A stretch of 64,000 nt of DNA from JACCTU01 sp963798985 (GTDB lineage: Bacteria; Actinomycetota; Thermoleophilia; Gaiellales; Gaiellaceae), in NCBI GenBank assembly GCA_963798985.1, contig CAWCVL010000007.1:682001-746000 (forward strand). Direction: 5' to 3'. Below, in pieces: positions 19,277 through 28,097 of this stretch (its first letter is position 1; every line of letters begins with the position of its first letter). Below the pieces are notes generated by a model that was not told where the DNA came from, did not search any database, and was given only the letters and a program-made list of their open reading frames with translations. The position numbers and the translations under genes were made by a program.

Positions 19277-19578
19277 GTCTCGAGCTCCTCGACCGAGACG
19301 TCGACCGCGTCGACGACGAGGCCGCACATTCCTTCGAGCGCGCCGCTGACCTGCTCCTGCACGTCTCGGGCGAGGTCGGGAAGCACGAGCCCGAACCGGG
19401 CGGCAAGCTCCAGCTCGACGCGCACGTGGCCGTGCTCGAGCTCGACCTCCAGCCCGCGACGAGGACGACGCACGCGTGCGCCGTCGGCCCGCTCAGCGGC
19501 ACGCACGACGATCTGGGTCAGCGCGGCGGGAGTGATCGTGATCGTGCCGCCGGGACCGGTCAGCTCGTGCGCGTTCAC
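19273..19578 (-). CDS. Asp23/Gls24 family envelope stress-response protein
   Basis: The 101-residue protein begins HELTGPGGTITITPAALTQ and contains ALTQIVVRAAERADGARV and LVLPDLARDVQEQVSGALE, the beta-alpha layout of Asp23/YloU proteins. YloU (AmaP partner) lies just upstream of fakA in firmicutes; in actinobacteria such copies often sit beside accC and nusB, as here. It is probably a cytosolic membrane-associated structural protein. The GTG start overlaps the accC stop and its own stop overlaps the nusB start, both by GTGA. Confidence 0.85.
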   Translation of the reverse strand: MNAHELTGPGGTITITPAALTQIVVRAAERADGARVRRPRRGLEVELEHGHVRVELELAARFGLVLPDLARDVQEQVSGALEGMCGLVVDAVDVSVEELET

Positions 19579-20940
19579 TGGCTCTCCCGATTGAGCGCGG
19601 GCAGCCGCGCGCCGGCCTCTTCCAGGAACGTCGTCGAGTAGTCGCCCCGCTGGAACTCCTCGCTGCGCAGGATGTCGATCGCCGCCTCGCGCGTCGTCGG
19701 CACGCCTCGCACCTCGAGCTCGCCGAGCGCACGCAGCGCGCGCGAGATCGCGGCGGGCCGGTTCGCGTCCCACACGATCAGCTTCGCGATCAGCGAGTCG
19801 TAGTACGGCGGAACGACCGTCCCGTCCTCGACGCACGTGTCGACCCGGTCGAACGGGCCGAGCGGCGGCCGGAAGCGCTCGATCGTCCCGGGCGCCGGCA
19901 GGAAGCCGCGCGACGGGTCCTCCGCGTTGATCCGCAGCTCGATCGCGTGCCCGCTCCGCGGCGCGCGGCCGGTCAGCACGAGCGGTTCGCCCGCGGCGAT
20001 GCGCAGCTGCTCGCGCACGATGTCGATCCCCGTCACGAGCTCGGTGACGGGATGCTCGACCTGCAGCCGGCAGTTCAGCTCGATGAAGTAGAAGCTGCGG
20101 TCGGGCCCGAGCAGGAACTCGAACGTGCCGGCGTTGAGGTAGCCGATCGCACGGCACGCACGCTCGGCAGCCTCCTCCATCGCGTCGCGCGTGTCAGGGT
20201 CGAGCGCCGGCGAGGGCGACTCCTCGACGAGCTTCTGGTGACGGCGCTGGATCGAGCACTCGCGCTCGCCGAGCGTGAGCACGTTGCCGTGGTCGTCGCA
20301 GAGCACCTGGATCTCGACGTGGCGTGCGGGCTTGACGGCTTTCTCGACGTAGAGGCTCCCGTCGCCGAACGCCGCCTGCGCCTCGCCCGACGCGCTCGCA
20401 TACGCGTCGTCGAGATCGTCCGGGTCGGTGACGAGCCGCATGCCCTTCCCGCCACCGCCGGCGCTCGGCTTCAGGAGCACCGGGTAACCGATCTCTTTGG
20501 CCGCGGTCCGCGCTTGGTGCAGGGTCGCCGCCCCTTCCGTTCCCGGGACGAGCGGCACGCCGGCCTCCGCACGCGCCGCCTTCGCGTGCGTCTTGTCGCC
20601 CATGCGCGCCATCACCTCTGCGTCGGGGCCGACGAAAACCAGGTCGTTCTCCTCGCACGCGGTCACGAACGCCGGGTTCTCGGCGAGGAAGCCCCAGCCG
20701 GGGTGCACCGCCTCGCAGCCGGTCGTCTCGGCCGCCGCGATCACGCTCGGGATGCGCAGGTAGCTCTCGCTCGCCGCGCGGCGGGCCGATGCAGACGGCG
20801 CGGTCGGCCATGCGCACGTGCATCGAGTCCTTGTCGGCGGTCGAGTAGACGGCGACCGCCTCGACGCCGAGCTCGTGCAGCGCGCGGATCACGCGGACCG
20901 CGACCTCGCCACGGTTCGCGACGAGGACCCGGTTAAACAA
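19575..20940 (-). CDS. accC: Biotin carboxylase subunit (one frameshift)
   Basis: This ATP-grasp enzyme carboxylates biotin on BCCP for acyl-CoA (malonyl-CoA) synthesis. From the TTG at 20940 it reads FNRVLVANRGEVAVRVIRAL. One extra base near 20774 interrupts the frame, and deleting it gives GPPRASESYLRIPSVIAAAE and 454 residues in total. Motifs are AVHPGWGFLAEN, KPSAGGGGKGMRL (ATP loop), RECSIQRRHQK, and FIELNCRLQVEHPVTE with the catalytic region. It overlaps the BCCP-fusion gene by eight bases, so enzyme and carrier are co-expressed. accA/accD are not in the window. Confidence 0.93.
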
Positions 20941-22732
20941 GCGGCCTGCCCGGGAGCGGCTCGAGCTCGAACAGGAGCTGGCCGAACTCGACGGGCTGGG
21001 CGTTCTGGACGTGGATCTTCCGGACGATCCCCTCCGTCTCCGCCTTGATCTCGTTCATCAGCTTCATCGCCTCGAGGATGCAGAGCGTCTGGCCCAGCGC
21101 GACCGCGTCGCCCTCCTCGACGAACGCCGGCGCGCCCGGCTGCGAGGCCCGGTAGAAGGTGCCGACCATCGGCGCCTCGACGCGCACGAAGCCGTTCGCG
21201 AGGGCAGACGCGACGGCGGGCTCGAGCTGCGACTCCGCTTCGGTGGCGACCGGAACCGGCGCGAAGCTCTGATCGGGCGTCCGGCGGACCGACACGCGCA
21301 TGCCCGACTCCTCGATCGTCACCTCGCCGACGCCGGACTCCTGAACGACGCGGACGATCTCGCGGATCCGTTCGGCGCGTGACCGGTCGACGCCACGGAC
21401 AGCGTCGTCGTCGCCCCCGGCGCGCGCTCGGATCCCGTGCAGCAGTGCCTCGGCGTCGTCGCCGAAGAGCCCGACGAGGAGGAGCTCCTCCTCGCTCGAG
21501 GCGAGACCCTGCGTCTGCTCGCGCACGTCCTCGAGCGTGACCGGCTCCTCCGGGGTCACGTCGTCCCCGACGACCAGCTCGAGCGCGCGTCGCACGCCGG
21601 GGTCGACGTCGCCGGGCGGCGTGCCGTACGCGCCCGAGACGAGCTCGCGCAGCTCGTCGACGACGGTCAGGTAGCGCTGCGCCGAGAGCACGTGGATGAG
21701 CGCCTGCGACCCGAGGATCTGGCCGATCGGCGCCGCGAGCGGCGGCGAGCCGACCTCGCCGCGGATCTTCGAGAGCTCGACAAGGACCTCGTCGAGCCGG
21801 TCGCCCGCGGCCTGCGCGCGCAGGCTCGCGTCGATCCCCGCGACGAGCCCCGCCGGCAGCCGGTACTCGGCGGCGCGAACAGCGACGCGTGGGGCGAGCG
21901 GCGTGACCGGCTCGTCGCCGATGTGCTGGTCGACGATCTCGGAGGCTTCCCAGAGCGCGGCGACGTCGACGCCGGTGTCGAGACCGAGACCGTTGAGCGC
22001 CTCCGCGAGCGACTCGCCGGCGACGCGGTGCACCGCGAGGGCCACGGGATAGATCGCGCACGCCGCGAGGTCGGCGCCGACGCGGATCGCCTCGAGCGCG
22101 GCGGACATCGCGTTGCCGCCGGCGCCCTGGCAGTAGACGCCGACCGGCAGCCCGCTCGCCTCGCCGACGCGCTCGACGAGCTCGGCGGCCCCGTGCGGGC
22201 CGAGCGACCCGGTCGGGTCGTGGACGACGACGCGCGCGGCGCCGAGCTCGGGCAGCTTGCGCGCCTGCTCCACGAGCGTGTCGACCTCGCCCGCGACGCC
22301 GGGGCTGTAGACGAGCCCGGCCTCGAACTCGCGTTCGGCGGCGGCGATCGCCTCGGCCGCCTCGCGCAGGTTGGAGACGTCGTTCAGCGGGTCGTGCAGC
22401 CGGAAGACGTCGATCCCGTTCTCCGCGGCGGACGCGACGAACCGCCGGGCGAACTCGCCGTCGACGGGCCGGGAGCCGACGAGGAAGCGTCCGCGCAGCG
22501 CCAGCCCGAGCGGCGTCTTGACCCGCGCCTGGATCGCCCGGATCCGCTCCCAGGGGCTCTCGACGCCGCGGCGGACCGCGCTGTCGAAGACGCCGCCGCC
22601 GGAGACCTCGAGGTAGGCGAACCCGGCGCGGTCGAGGATCTCGGCGAGCCGGAGCAGCTCGGCCGTCCCCATCGTTCCCGCGAGCGGGTCCTGCCCGAGC
22701 AGGCGAATCGTCGTGTCGACGAGCTTCGGCAC
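20933..22732 (-). CDS. Biotin carboxyl carrier protein fused to a degenerate OadA/PycB-like carboxyltransferase domain
   Basis: The 599-residue protein has two parts. Residues 1 to about 450 align by eye with the carboxyltransferase of transcarboxylase 5S/OadA/PycB, for example GIDVFRLHDPLNDVSNLREA and SPPLAAPIGQILGSQAL. All four metal-site residues of that enzyme are changed: the RD Asp is Leu11, the carbamylated Lys is His171, and the HxH pair is Tyr200/Gln202. Residues about 520-595 are a standard AccB lipoyl/biotinyl domain, VEAPMVGTFYRASQPGAPAF then CILEAMKLMNEIKAE, with biotinyl Lys557. It probably serves as BCCP for the adjacent AccC, with the large domain as scaffold. Loss of catalysis is inference from residues. 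TAAGGT lies seven bases before the GTG start. Confidence 0.85.
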   Translation of the reverse strand: MPKLVDTTIRLLGQDPLAGTMGTAELLRLAEILDRAGFAYLEVSGGGVFDSAVRRGVESPWERIRAIQARVKTPLGLALRGRFLVGSRPVDGEFARRFVASAAENGIDVFRLHDPLNDVSNLREAAEAIAAAEREFEAGLVYSPGVAGEVDTLVEQARKLPELGAARVVVHDPTGSLGPHGAAELVERVGEASGLPVGVYCQGAGGNAMSAALEAIRVGADLAACAIYPVALAVHRVAGESLAEALNGLGLDTGVDVAALWEASEIVDQHIGDEPVTPLAPRVAVRAAEYRLPAGLVAGIDASLRAQAAGDRLDEVLVELSKIRGEVGSPPLAAPIGQILGSQALIHVLSAQRYLTVVDELRELVSGAYGTPPGDVDPGVRRALELVVGDDVTPEEPVTLEDVREQTQGLASSEEELLLVGLFGDDAEALLHGIRARAGGDDDAVRGVDRSRAERIREIVRVVQESGVGEVTIEESGMRVSVRRTPDQSFAPVPVATEAESQLEPAVASALANGFVRVEAPMVGTFYRASQPGAPAFVEEGDAVALGQTLCILEAMKLMNEIKAETEGIVRKIHVQNAQPVEFGQLLFELEPLPGRPLV

Positions 22733-22753
22733 GCCCGGGACCTTATCGCCGGA

Positions 22754-23320
22754 CTACGCGCGGCTGATGTAGCGCCGCTCGCGCGGGTCGATCTTGATCT
22801 TGTCGCCCGGGTTCACGAAGAGCGGCACCTGGACGATCGCCCCCGTCTCCAGCGTGGCCGGCTTCGTCACGTTCGAGACCGTGTCGCCCTTCACGCCGGG
22901 CTCGGTGTCGGTGACGGCCAGCTCGACGGATGCGGGCATCTGCAGTCCGGAGGGCCGATCGCCGATCGTCAGCAGCTGCACCGAGCTCGACGGCGCGACG
23001 AACTCGAGCGCGTCCGCGACCAGCTCGCGCGGGAGCTGGATCTGCTCGTAGTTCTGCTCGTCCATGAAGACGACGTGGTCACCCGCGTCGTAGAGGTACT
23101 GCACGTTCTTCAGGTCGGTGCGCACGCGCGCGAACTTCTCGCCGGCCCTGAACGTCTTGTCGACGACCGAGCCGCTGTCCGTCGACTTGAGCTTCGTGCG
23201 CACGAAGGCGCCGCCCTTGCCGGGCTTCACGTGCTGGAACTCGATGATGCGCCAGGTGCCGCCCTCGAGCTCGATGTGCATGCCGTTCTTGAACTGGTTG
23301 GTCGAGACCATTTCCGCCAT
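22754..23320 (-). CDS. efp: Elongation factor P
   Basis: The 188-residue protein has the three-domain EF-P layout. The KOW-like N-terminal domain begins VSTNQFKNGMHIELEGGTW and has the tip loop HVKPGKGGAFVRTKLKS, where Lys35 is the usual modification site. An OB domain follows with LYDAGDHVVFMDEQNYEQI, and the C-terminal OB ends GDKIKIDPRERRYISRA. It relieves ribosome stalling at polyproline stretches; this window itself encodes proline-rich proteins, for example near 38.4 kb. It starts 12 bases after the pepP stop. Confidence 0.97.
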   Translation of the reverse strand: MAEMVSTNQFKNGMHIELEGGTWRIIEFQHVKPGKGGAFVRTKLKSTDSGSVVDKTFRAGEKFARVRTDLKNVQYLYDAGDHVVFMDEQNYEQIQLPRELVADALEFVAPSSSVQLLTIGDRPSGLQMPASVELAVTDTEPGVKGDTVSNVTKPATLETGAIVQVPLFVNPGDKIKIDPRERRYISRA

Positions 23321-23332
23321 CGCGCGAAGAGG

Positions 23333-24367
23333 CTAGCCGACCGTGACGAGCTCTTTCGGGAAAGACGTCAGCACGACCGGCTCGCCCTCCCGCACGACGA
23401 CGAGGTCCTCGATCCGGATCCCGCCGACCCCCGGGAGGTAGACCCCGGGCTCGACCGTGACGACGTTGTTCGGCACGAGCGTGTCCTGCGACTCGGGCCG
23501 GAGCGTCGGCGCCTCGTGCACCATCAGGCCGACCCCGTGGCCGAGGCCGTGGCCGAAACGCTCGCCGAGCCCGGCACCGGCGATGACCTCGCGGGCAGCG
23601 GCGTCCGCGTCCTTGCCGGAAACACCCGGCCGGACGGCGTCGAGCCCTTCGAGCTGCGCCTCGAGCACGACTTCGTAGGCGCGGGCGAGCTCGTCCGGCA
23701 GCGGTCCCGTCGCGAACGTGCGCGTGCAGTCGGACGCGTAGCCCTCGAGCACCGCGCCGGCGTCGACGACGACCGTCTCGCCCTGCTCGACGACGCGGGC
23801 GCTCGTCCCCGCGTGCGGCGTCGCACCGTTCGGCCCGGAAGCGACGGTCGTCGGGAATGCCTCGCCGTCGGCGCCGCACTCGTGCATGAACGTCGCGAAG
23901 CGGAAGGCGAGCTCGCGCTCGGTGCGTCCCACGAAGCGCTCCTCCGCCAGCCGCGCATACGCCTCGTTGGTGATGTCGGTCGCGCGGCGGATGAGGTCGA
24001 GCTCGTCCTCGGTCTTGACCGCTCGCAGGCGCTCGACCTGGCCGCCGCCCGGGACGAGGTCGACGCCGGCGTCCCGCAGCACCTCCCAGTTCGCGTACGT
24101 CAGGTGGGAGCGCTCGAACACGAGCCGCCCGTCGACGTGCGCCGCGATGCCACGGATCAGCGCGCGCTCGACCTCGACGAACTCGACGCCTTGAACCTTC
24201 CGGCCGGCCTCGGCGTAGCGGAAGTCGGAAAAGAGCAGTGCGCGTTCGCCGTCGACGAGGAGCGCGGCGTTCGAGCTGCGGAACCCGGTCAGGTAGAAGA
24301 CGTTCACCGGCATCGTCACGAGGAGCGGCTCCTCGATCTGCCGGCGCAGCTGGTCGATGCGGTTCAC
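23333..24367 (-). CDS. pepP: Xaa-Pro dipeptidase/aminopeptidase (M24)
   Basis: The 344-residue pita-bread metallopeptidase has a creatinase-like N-terminal domain (residues 1 to about 120). A dimetal M24 domain follows. Ligands appear in VVVDAGAVLEGYASDCTRTF (two Asp), GHGLGHGVGLMVHEAP (His), TVEPGVYLPGVGGIRIEDL (Glu, Glu). It removes N-terminal residues preceding proline. The GTG start overlaps the repaired aroQ stop by four bases. The aroQ-pepP-efp order is widespread in Gram-positives, which supports the start choices. Confidence 0.93.
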   Translation of the reverse strand: MNRIDQLRRQIEEPLLVTMPVNVFYLTGFRSSNAALLVDGERALLFSDFRYAEAGRKVQGVEFVEVERALIRGIAAHVDGRLVFERSHLTYANWEVLRDAGVDLVPGGGQVERLRAVKTEDELDLIRRATDITNEAYARLAEERFVGRTERELAFRFATFMHECGADGEAFPTTVASGPNGATPHAGTSARVVEQGETVVVDAGAVLEGYASDCTRTFATGPLPDELARAYEVVLEAQLEGLDAVRPGVSGKDADAAAREVIAGAGLGERFGHGLGHGVGLMVHEAPTLRPESQDTLVPNNVVTVEPGVYLPGVGGIRIEDLVVVREGEPVVLTSFPKELVTVG

Positions 24368-24793
24368 GTGGTCTCCATGAGGAACGCGAGCGCGTCACGG
24401 TACCCGTCGGCGCCCTTTCCCAGCACTCTGCTTCGCGGCGAGGTCCGCGACGACGGAGTGGCGGCGCCACTCTTCGCGCTCCTCGGGGTTCGAGAGGTGC
24501 ACCTCGACGATCGGCACGGTCAGCAACTCGAGCGCATCCCTGATCGCATAGCTGTAGTGCGACCACGCACCGGGGTTGACGATCACGCCGTCGGCCCAGT
24601 CGAGCGCGTCGTGGCACCAGTCGACGTACTCACCCTCGCTGTTCGTCTGGCGACAGCGTGCGGTGCAGCCGAGCTCCTTCGCCCACGCGTAGATCTGCGT
24701 CTCGAGGTCGTTCAGCGAGCCGCCGCCGTAGACGGCCGGGTCGCGCCGCTCGAGCACGTCGAGGTTGACCCCGTTGAGGACGGCGAACTGCAA
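24364..24793 (-). CDS. aroQ: Type II 3-dehydroquinate dehydratase (one frameshift)
   Basis: AroQ performs the third step of the shikimate pathway. Recognisable parts are FAVLNGVNLDVLERRDPAVYGG (catalytic Tyr region, here split in two: FAVLNGVNLDVL and RRDPAVYGGGSL), NSEGEYVDWCHDAL, VIVNPGAWSHYSYAIRDAL and IVEVHLSNPEERE. The frame slips near 24427; removing one base gives VLGKGADGYRDALAFLMETT and a stop that overlaps the pepP GTG. Total length is then 142 residues, normal for the family. A TTG start at 24793 has TAGAGT seven bases upstream. Confidence 0.9.
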
Positions 24794-24817
24794 GTCGAGG
24801 ACTCTAGTGCCCCTTCA

Positions 24818-26239
24818 CTAGGCGATCAGCTCGTCGAGCGCGGCGCGCACCTCGGCGTCCGGGCGCTCGACGCCGTGGACGGGTTTCCCGGGCGCCTCGA
24901 GCAGGACGAGGCGCACGCGACCGTTCTCCGCCTTCTTGTCGCGCTGGAGCGCGCCCCAGGCGCGATCGCGGTCGACGACCACGGGCTCGGGGCGGAGGAC
25001 CTCCTCGACCGGCGACGTGTCGAGCCCCGACAGCCGCAGCGCGGCGAGCAGGCCGAGTGCGACGGCGCTCCCGTGCGTCAGGCGCTCGTAGCCGGCGGCC
25101 GCCTCCAAGGCGTGGGCAAACGTGTGCCCGAGGTTCAGGACGTTCCGCGCGCCCCGGTCGTGCGGGTCTTGCAGGCAGACGGCGCTCTTGTACGCCGCTG
25201 CGCGGCGGACGAGCTGCGAGTCGGGGAGCTCCCAGAGCGACTCGCCCGAGAGCAGCCCGGTCTTCACGACCTCGGCCAGGCCCTCGCGCCGCTCCCGCTC
25301 GGGCAGCGTCGCGAGCAGCGCAGGGTCGATCACGGTGCGCGCCGGCCAGTGGAATGCGCCGACGAGGTTCTTCCCCTCGGCGAGGTCGATCCCGGTCTTG
25401 CCGCCGATCGCCGCGTCGACCTGGCCGACGAGCGTCGTCGGGACCGCGACCCAGCGGATGCCGCGGAGATAGGTCGCCGCGGCAAAACCCGCGGCGTCGG
25501 TCGTGCAGCCGCCTCCGAGCGCGACGAGCATGCCCGTGCGGTCGAGCCGGAGCGCGTCCCAGAGCGCATTCACCGCGTCGACCGTCTTCGCGTCTTCGCC
25601 CTCCGGCAACTCGTGCACCGAGACGAGGCGTCCGCCGAGCGCGACCTGCGCGTCCGCGCCGTGGATCCCGGCGACGCGAGCGTCGCTGACGAGCGCGGCG
25701 TCGCCGTCGGGCGCGAGCTCGCCGAGGCGCTCGAGCGAGCCGGCCTCGACGTGCACCGCGGCGGCCGCGAGGACGACCTCGTCGACCTCGGTCGCGCTCG
25801 CGGCGGCCGCCTCCGCGTACACCGGCGCCCGCTTCGTGAAGAGCGCGCGGAAGTCGAGCTCGTCCCGCGCAAGCGGCCTGCCCGCGTCTCGAACCCTGCG
25901 CCACGCCTCGTCGGGCTCGACCTCGACGTGCACGGTGAACGCACGTTCCCGAAGCGTGTCGCGCACCTGCGCGGAACCGAGCGCGCCGCCGCCAAGCGCG
26001 AGCACCGCCGGCGGCGACGTGTGCAACCGCTCGACGGTCACCTTTGCTTCCTTCGTGCGGAAGAACGCTTCGCCCTCCTCGAACAGCTGCGGGATCGACT
26101 GGCCGGTCAGGTTCTCGAGCTCGGCGTCGACGTCGACGAACTTCCGGCCGAGCCGTTCGGCGACCTGCTTGCCGAGCGTGGACTTGCCGGCGCCCATGAA
26201 CCCGACGAGCGCGATGTGACGCTCTAGGGCGCCTGCCAC
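24818..26239 (-). CDS. Bifunctional shikimate kinase / 3-dehydroquinate synthase
   Basis: The 473-residue protein is a fusion. Residues 1 to about 160 are shikimate kinase, with Walker A GFMGAGKST at 13-21, FVDVDAELENLTGQSI (substrate Asp) and VLALGGGAL. The remainder is AroB, with LVALGGGCTTDAAGFAAATY, VPTTLVGQVDAAIGGKTGID, KNLVGAFHWP and NLGHTFAHALE, which carry the NAD- and zinc-binding residues. It supplies two non-consecutive shikimate-pathway activities (steps 2 and 5). The GTG start lies 16 bases inside aroC. Fusion in this order occurs in several bacteria. Confidence 0.93.
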   Translation of the reverse strand: MAGALERHIALVGFMGAGKSTLGKQVAERLGRKFVDVDAELENLTGQSIPQLFEEGEAFFRTKEAKVTVERLHTSPPAVLALGGGALGSAQVRDTLRERAFTVHVEVEPDEAWRRVRDAGRPLARDELDFRALFTKRAPVYAEAAAASATEVDEVVLAAAAVHVEAGSLERLGELAPDGDAALVSDARVAGIHGADAQVALGGRLVSVHELPEGEDAKTVDAVNALWDALRLDRTGMLVALGGGCTTDAAGFAAATYLRGIRWVAVPTTLVGQVDAAIGGKTGIDLAEGKNLVGAFHWPARTVIDPALLATLPERERREGLAEVVKTGLLSGESLWELPDSQLVRRAAAYKSAVCLQDPHDRGARNVLNLGHTFAHALEAAAGYERLTHGSAVALGLLAALRLSGLDTSPVEEVLRPEPVVVDRDRAWGALQRDKKAENGRVRLVLLEAPGKPVHGVERPDAEVRAALDELIA

Positions 26240-27297
26240 GGAATCCGCTCCAGGTACGCGCGGTGCGCAGCGACGAAGTCTGCGAGCGCGTCGCCGCCGA
26301 ACTTCTCGCGCGCGGCGCGTGCGAGCTCGAACGCGACGGCCGACTCCGCGACGACCGCGAGCGCCTCGACTGCCGCGACATCGCTTCGCTCGACGAGCGC
26401 CTGACCTTCTTCACCGGTTGCGAGGTCGACCGAGCGCAGCGGCTTCATCAACGTCGGCAGCGGCTTCATCGCCGCGCGAACGACGAGCTCTTCGCCGTTC
26501 GAGACGCCGGCTTCGATCCCGCCCGCACGGTTGGTCTCGCGCACGTTGCCGGGCAAGAGCTCGTCGTGCGCGTCGCTCCCGCGCAGCGTCGCGAGCGCAA
26601 AGCCGTCGCCGATCTCGACGCCCTTGACCGCCTGGATCCCCATCACCGCCGCGGCAAGCCGCGCGTCGAGGCGCTCCGCCTTCGACGCGTACGACCCGAG
26701 CCCCGGAGGGACCCCGGTCGCGCGCACCTCGACGATCCCTCCCACGGTGTCGCGGTCGGCGCGCGCTTCGTCGATCCGTGCGTGGAGCGCCTCCTCGCCG
26801 ACGACCGATCCCCGTACCGCGATCCCGATCGACGCGAGCAGCGCCTTCGCCACCGCGCCCGCCGCGACATGCACCGCGGTGTGGCGAGCGCTCGCCCGCT
26901 CGAGCGCGTCGCGTGCATCCTCGAGACCGAATTTGAGCGCGCCCGCGAAGTCCGCGTGACCCGGCCGCGGCAGCGTCACCCGCTTCGCGCCCTTGCCGGA
27001 CGCCTCGCCTTCCGGCGGCCACGGGCTCATCCCCCACTCCCAGTTCGCGTGGTCGCGGTTGCGAACGACGAGCGCGAGCGGCGTCCCGAGCGTCCGCCCG
27101 TGCCGAAGCCCCGCGAGCACCTCGACCTCGTCCTGCTCGATCTGCTGCCGTGGGCTGCGCCCGTAACCCTCCTGCCGTCGGCGTAGATCGGCGTCGATCG
27201 CCGCTTTGTCGACGACGAGCCCCGCAGGTAGACCCTCGAGGATCGCCACGAGCGCCGGCCCGTGCGATTCGCCCGCGCTGCTGAGGCGGAGGGTCAC
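26224..27297 (-). CDS. aroC: Chorismate synthase
   Basis: The 357-residue enzyme converts EPSP to chorismate using reduced FMN. It begins VTLRLSSAGESHGPALVAIL at the GTG at 27297, the conserved start; longer reading upstream is not family-like. Signature blocks are RRRQEGYGRSPRQQIEQDEV, PRPGHADFAGALKF, and the third signature region around ETNRAGGIEAGVSNGEELVV. TACGCT lies exactly six bases before the GTG. It is the first gene of the long minus-strand series down to nusB, placing chorismate synthesis, EF-P, and biotin carboxylation under one control. Confidence 0.96.
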   Translation of the reverse strand: MTLRLSSAGESHGPALVAILEGLPAGLVVDKAAIDADLRRRQEGYGRSPRQQIEQDEVEVLAGLRHGRTLGTPLALVVRNRDHANWEWGMSPWPPEGEASGKGAKRVTLPRPGHADFAGALKFGLEDARDALERASARHTAVHVAAGAVAKALLASIGIAVRGSVVGEEALHARIDEARADRDTVGGIVEVRATGVPPGLGSYASKAERLDARLAAAVMGIQAVKGVEIGDGFALATLRGSDAHDELLPGNVRETNRAGGIEAGVSNGEELVVRAAMKPLPTLMKPLRSVDLATGEEGQALVERSDVAAVEALAVVAESAVAFELARAAREKFGGDALADFVAAHRAYLERIPWQAP

Positions 27298-27303
27298 GCG
27301 GGC

Positions 27304-27309
27304 AGCGTA
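27304..27309 (-). promoter_or_regulatory. Leaderless-type -10 element of aroC
   Basis: The minus strand has TACGCT ending six bases before the aroC GTG. With transcription starting about seven bases after the -10, the message would begin at the start codon. The same spacing recurs before deoB, alaS, mnmA, ftcD and an ABC transporter gene in this window. Confidence 0.45.
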
Positions 27310-27313
27310 TTCG

Positions 27314-27934
27314 TCAGACGGAAACCGGCACGAGCTGGAGGCGATAGGCGAGGCCGACCGCCTCAGCGCGGCTGTGAGCACCGAGCTTCGAAAGGATTCG
27401 CTCGATGTGGGTGCTGACTGTCTTCGGGCTGATCATCAGCAGCCGTGCGATCTCTGCCTGACGTCGCCCCTCCGCGAGGAGCGAAAGCACCTCGAGCTCG
27501 CGCCGCGACAGCCCTGTCTCTGGTCGCTCGGGGACAGCGGAGCGCCGCAGCAGGCCGCGTAGGCGAGCCAGCAGCTCGTCGGGCGCGAAGGGCTTCGCCA
27601 AGTAGTCGTCGCCGCCGATCATCAACCCGGCGACCCGGTCGTACGACTCAGTTCGGTCGCCGGAGACGAAGATCACCGGTACTTCGAGCCGCAGGTCGTC
27701 CTTCACGATCCGGCAGACCTCGTAGCCGCTCATGCCCGGCATGTTTACGTCGAGCACGAGTGCTGCCGGCCGCCCCCGCTTGATCAGCTCGAGCGCCGCA
27801 ATGCCGCTCGCCGCCGGGCGCGCGTCGTAGCCGACGCTCGCGAGCAACTCGCAGATGAACTCTCGGAATGCCGTGTCGTCGTCGACCACCAACACGACCG
27901 TTGCCGCAGCGCCGAACCTCTCGTCAGCGCCCAT
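27314..27934 (-). CDS. Response regulator, receiver plus LuxR-type HTH
   Basis: The 206-residue protein has a receiver domain with the acidic pair VVDDD, the phospho-acceptor Asp in ALVLDVNMPGMSGYEV, the switch Ser in IFVSGDR and the Lys in YLAKPFAPDELL. A NarL/FixJ HTH follows with LSRRELEVLSLLAEGRRQAE and ISPKTVSTHIERILSKLG. It should bind DNA when phosphorylated. No histidine kinase is encoded nearby, so it is an orphan. A strong Shine-Dalgarno (GAGGAGGG) precedes the ATG. It is divergent from the secreted VWA gene, a possible target. Confidence 0.93.
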   Translation of the reverse strand: MGADERFGAAATVVLVVDDDTAFREFICELLASVGYDARPAASGIAALELIKRGRPAALVLDVNMPGMSGYEVCRIVKDDLRLEVPVIFVSGDRTESYDRVAGLMIGGDDYLAKPFAPDELLARLRGLLRRSAVPERPETGLSRRELEVLSLLAEGRRQAEIARLLMISPKTVSTHIERILSKLGAHSRAEAVGLAYRLQLVPVSV

Positions 27935-27988
27935 GCAGTCCCTCCTCTAAGGCAATTGTCTCCGGTAAAGCCGCAAAGGTCAATGCGA

Positions 27989-28018
27989 ACCGTACGGTCG
28001 TCACCCGATCGAGATCGG
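27989..28018. promoter_or_regulatory. Two adjacent palindromes in the divergent regulator/VWA gap
   Basis: The 163-bp gap between the response regulator and the VWA gene contains ACCGTACGGT (27989-27998) and, six bases on, CCGATCGAGATCGG (28005-28018). Both are perfect or near-perfect dyads of the size bound by dimeric HTH regulators. They are candidate operators, possibly for the adjacent LuxR-type regulator; nothing in the sequence proves binding. Confidence 0.3.
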
Positions 28019-28097
28019 AGAATTACCGTCTGTTGTTGCAGGACACCCGTACCTACGCTCGGAAGTGGGAGTCTCTACGACGCTAGGGAGGGCATAT

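Noticed and set aside
21437..26227. Very long open frame (1596 codons) on the plus strand
   Set aside because: It lies antisense to the BCCP fusion, efp, pepP, aroQ and aroK-aroB, all with conserved motifs. Its translation is Arg/Asp/Val-rich low complexity, typical of a mirror frame in high-GC DNA.
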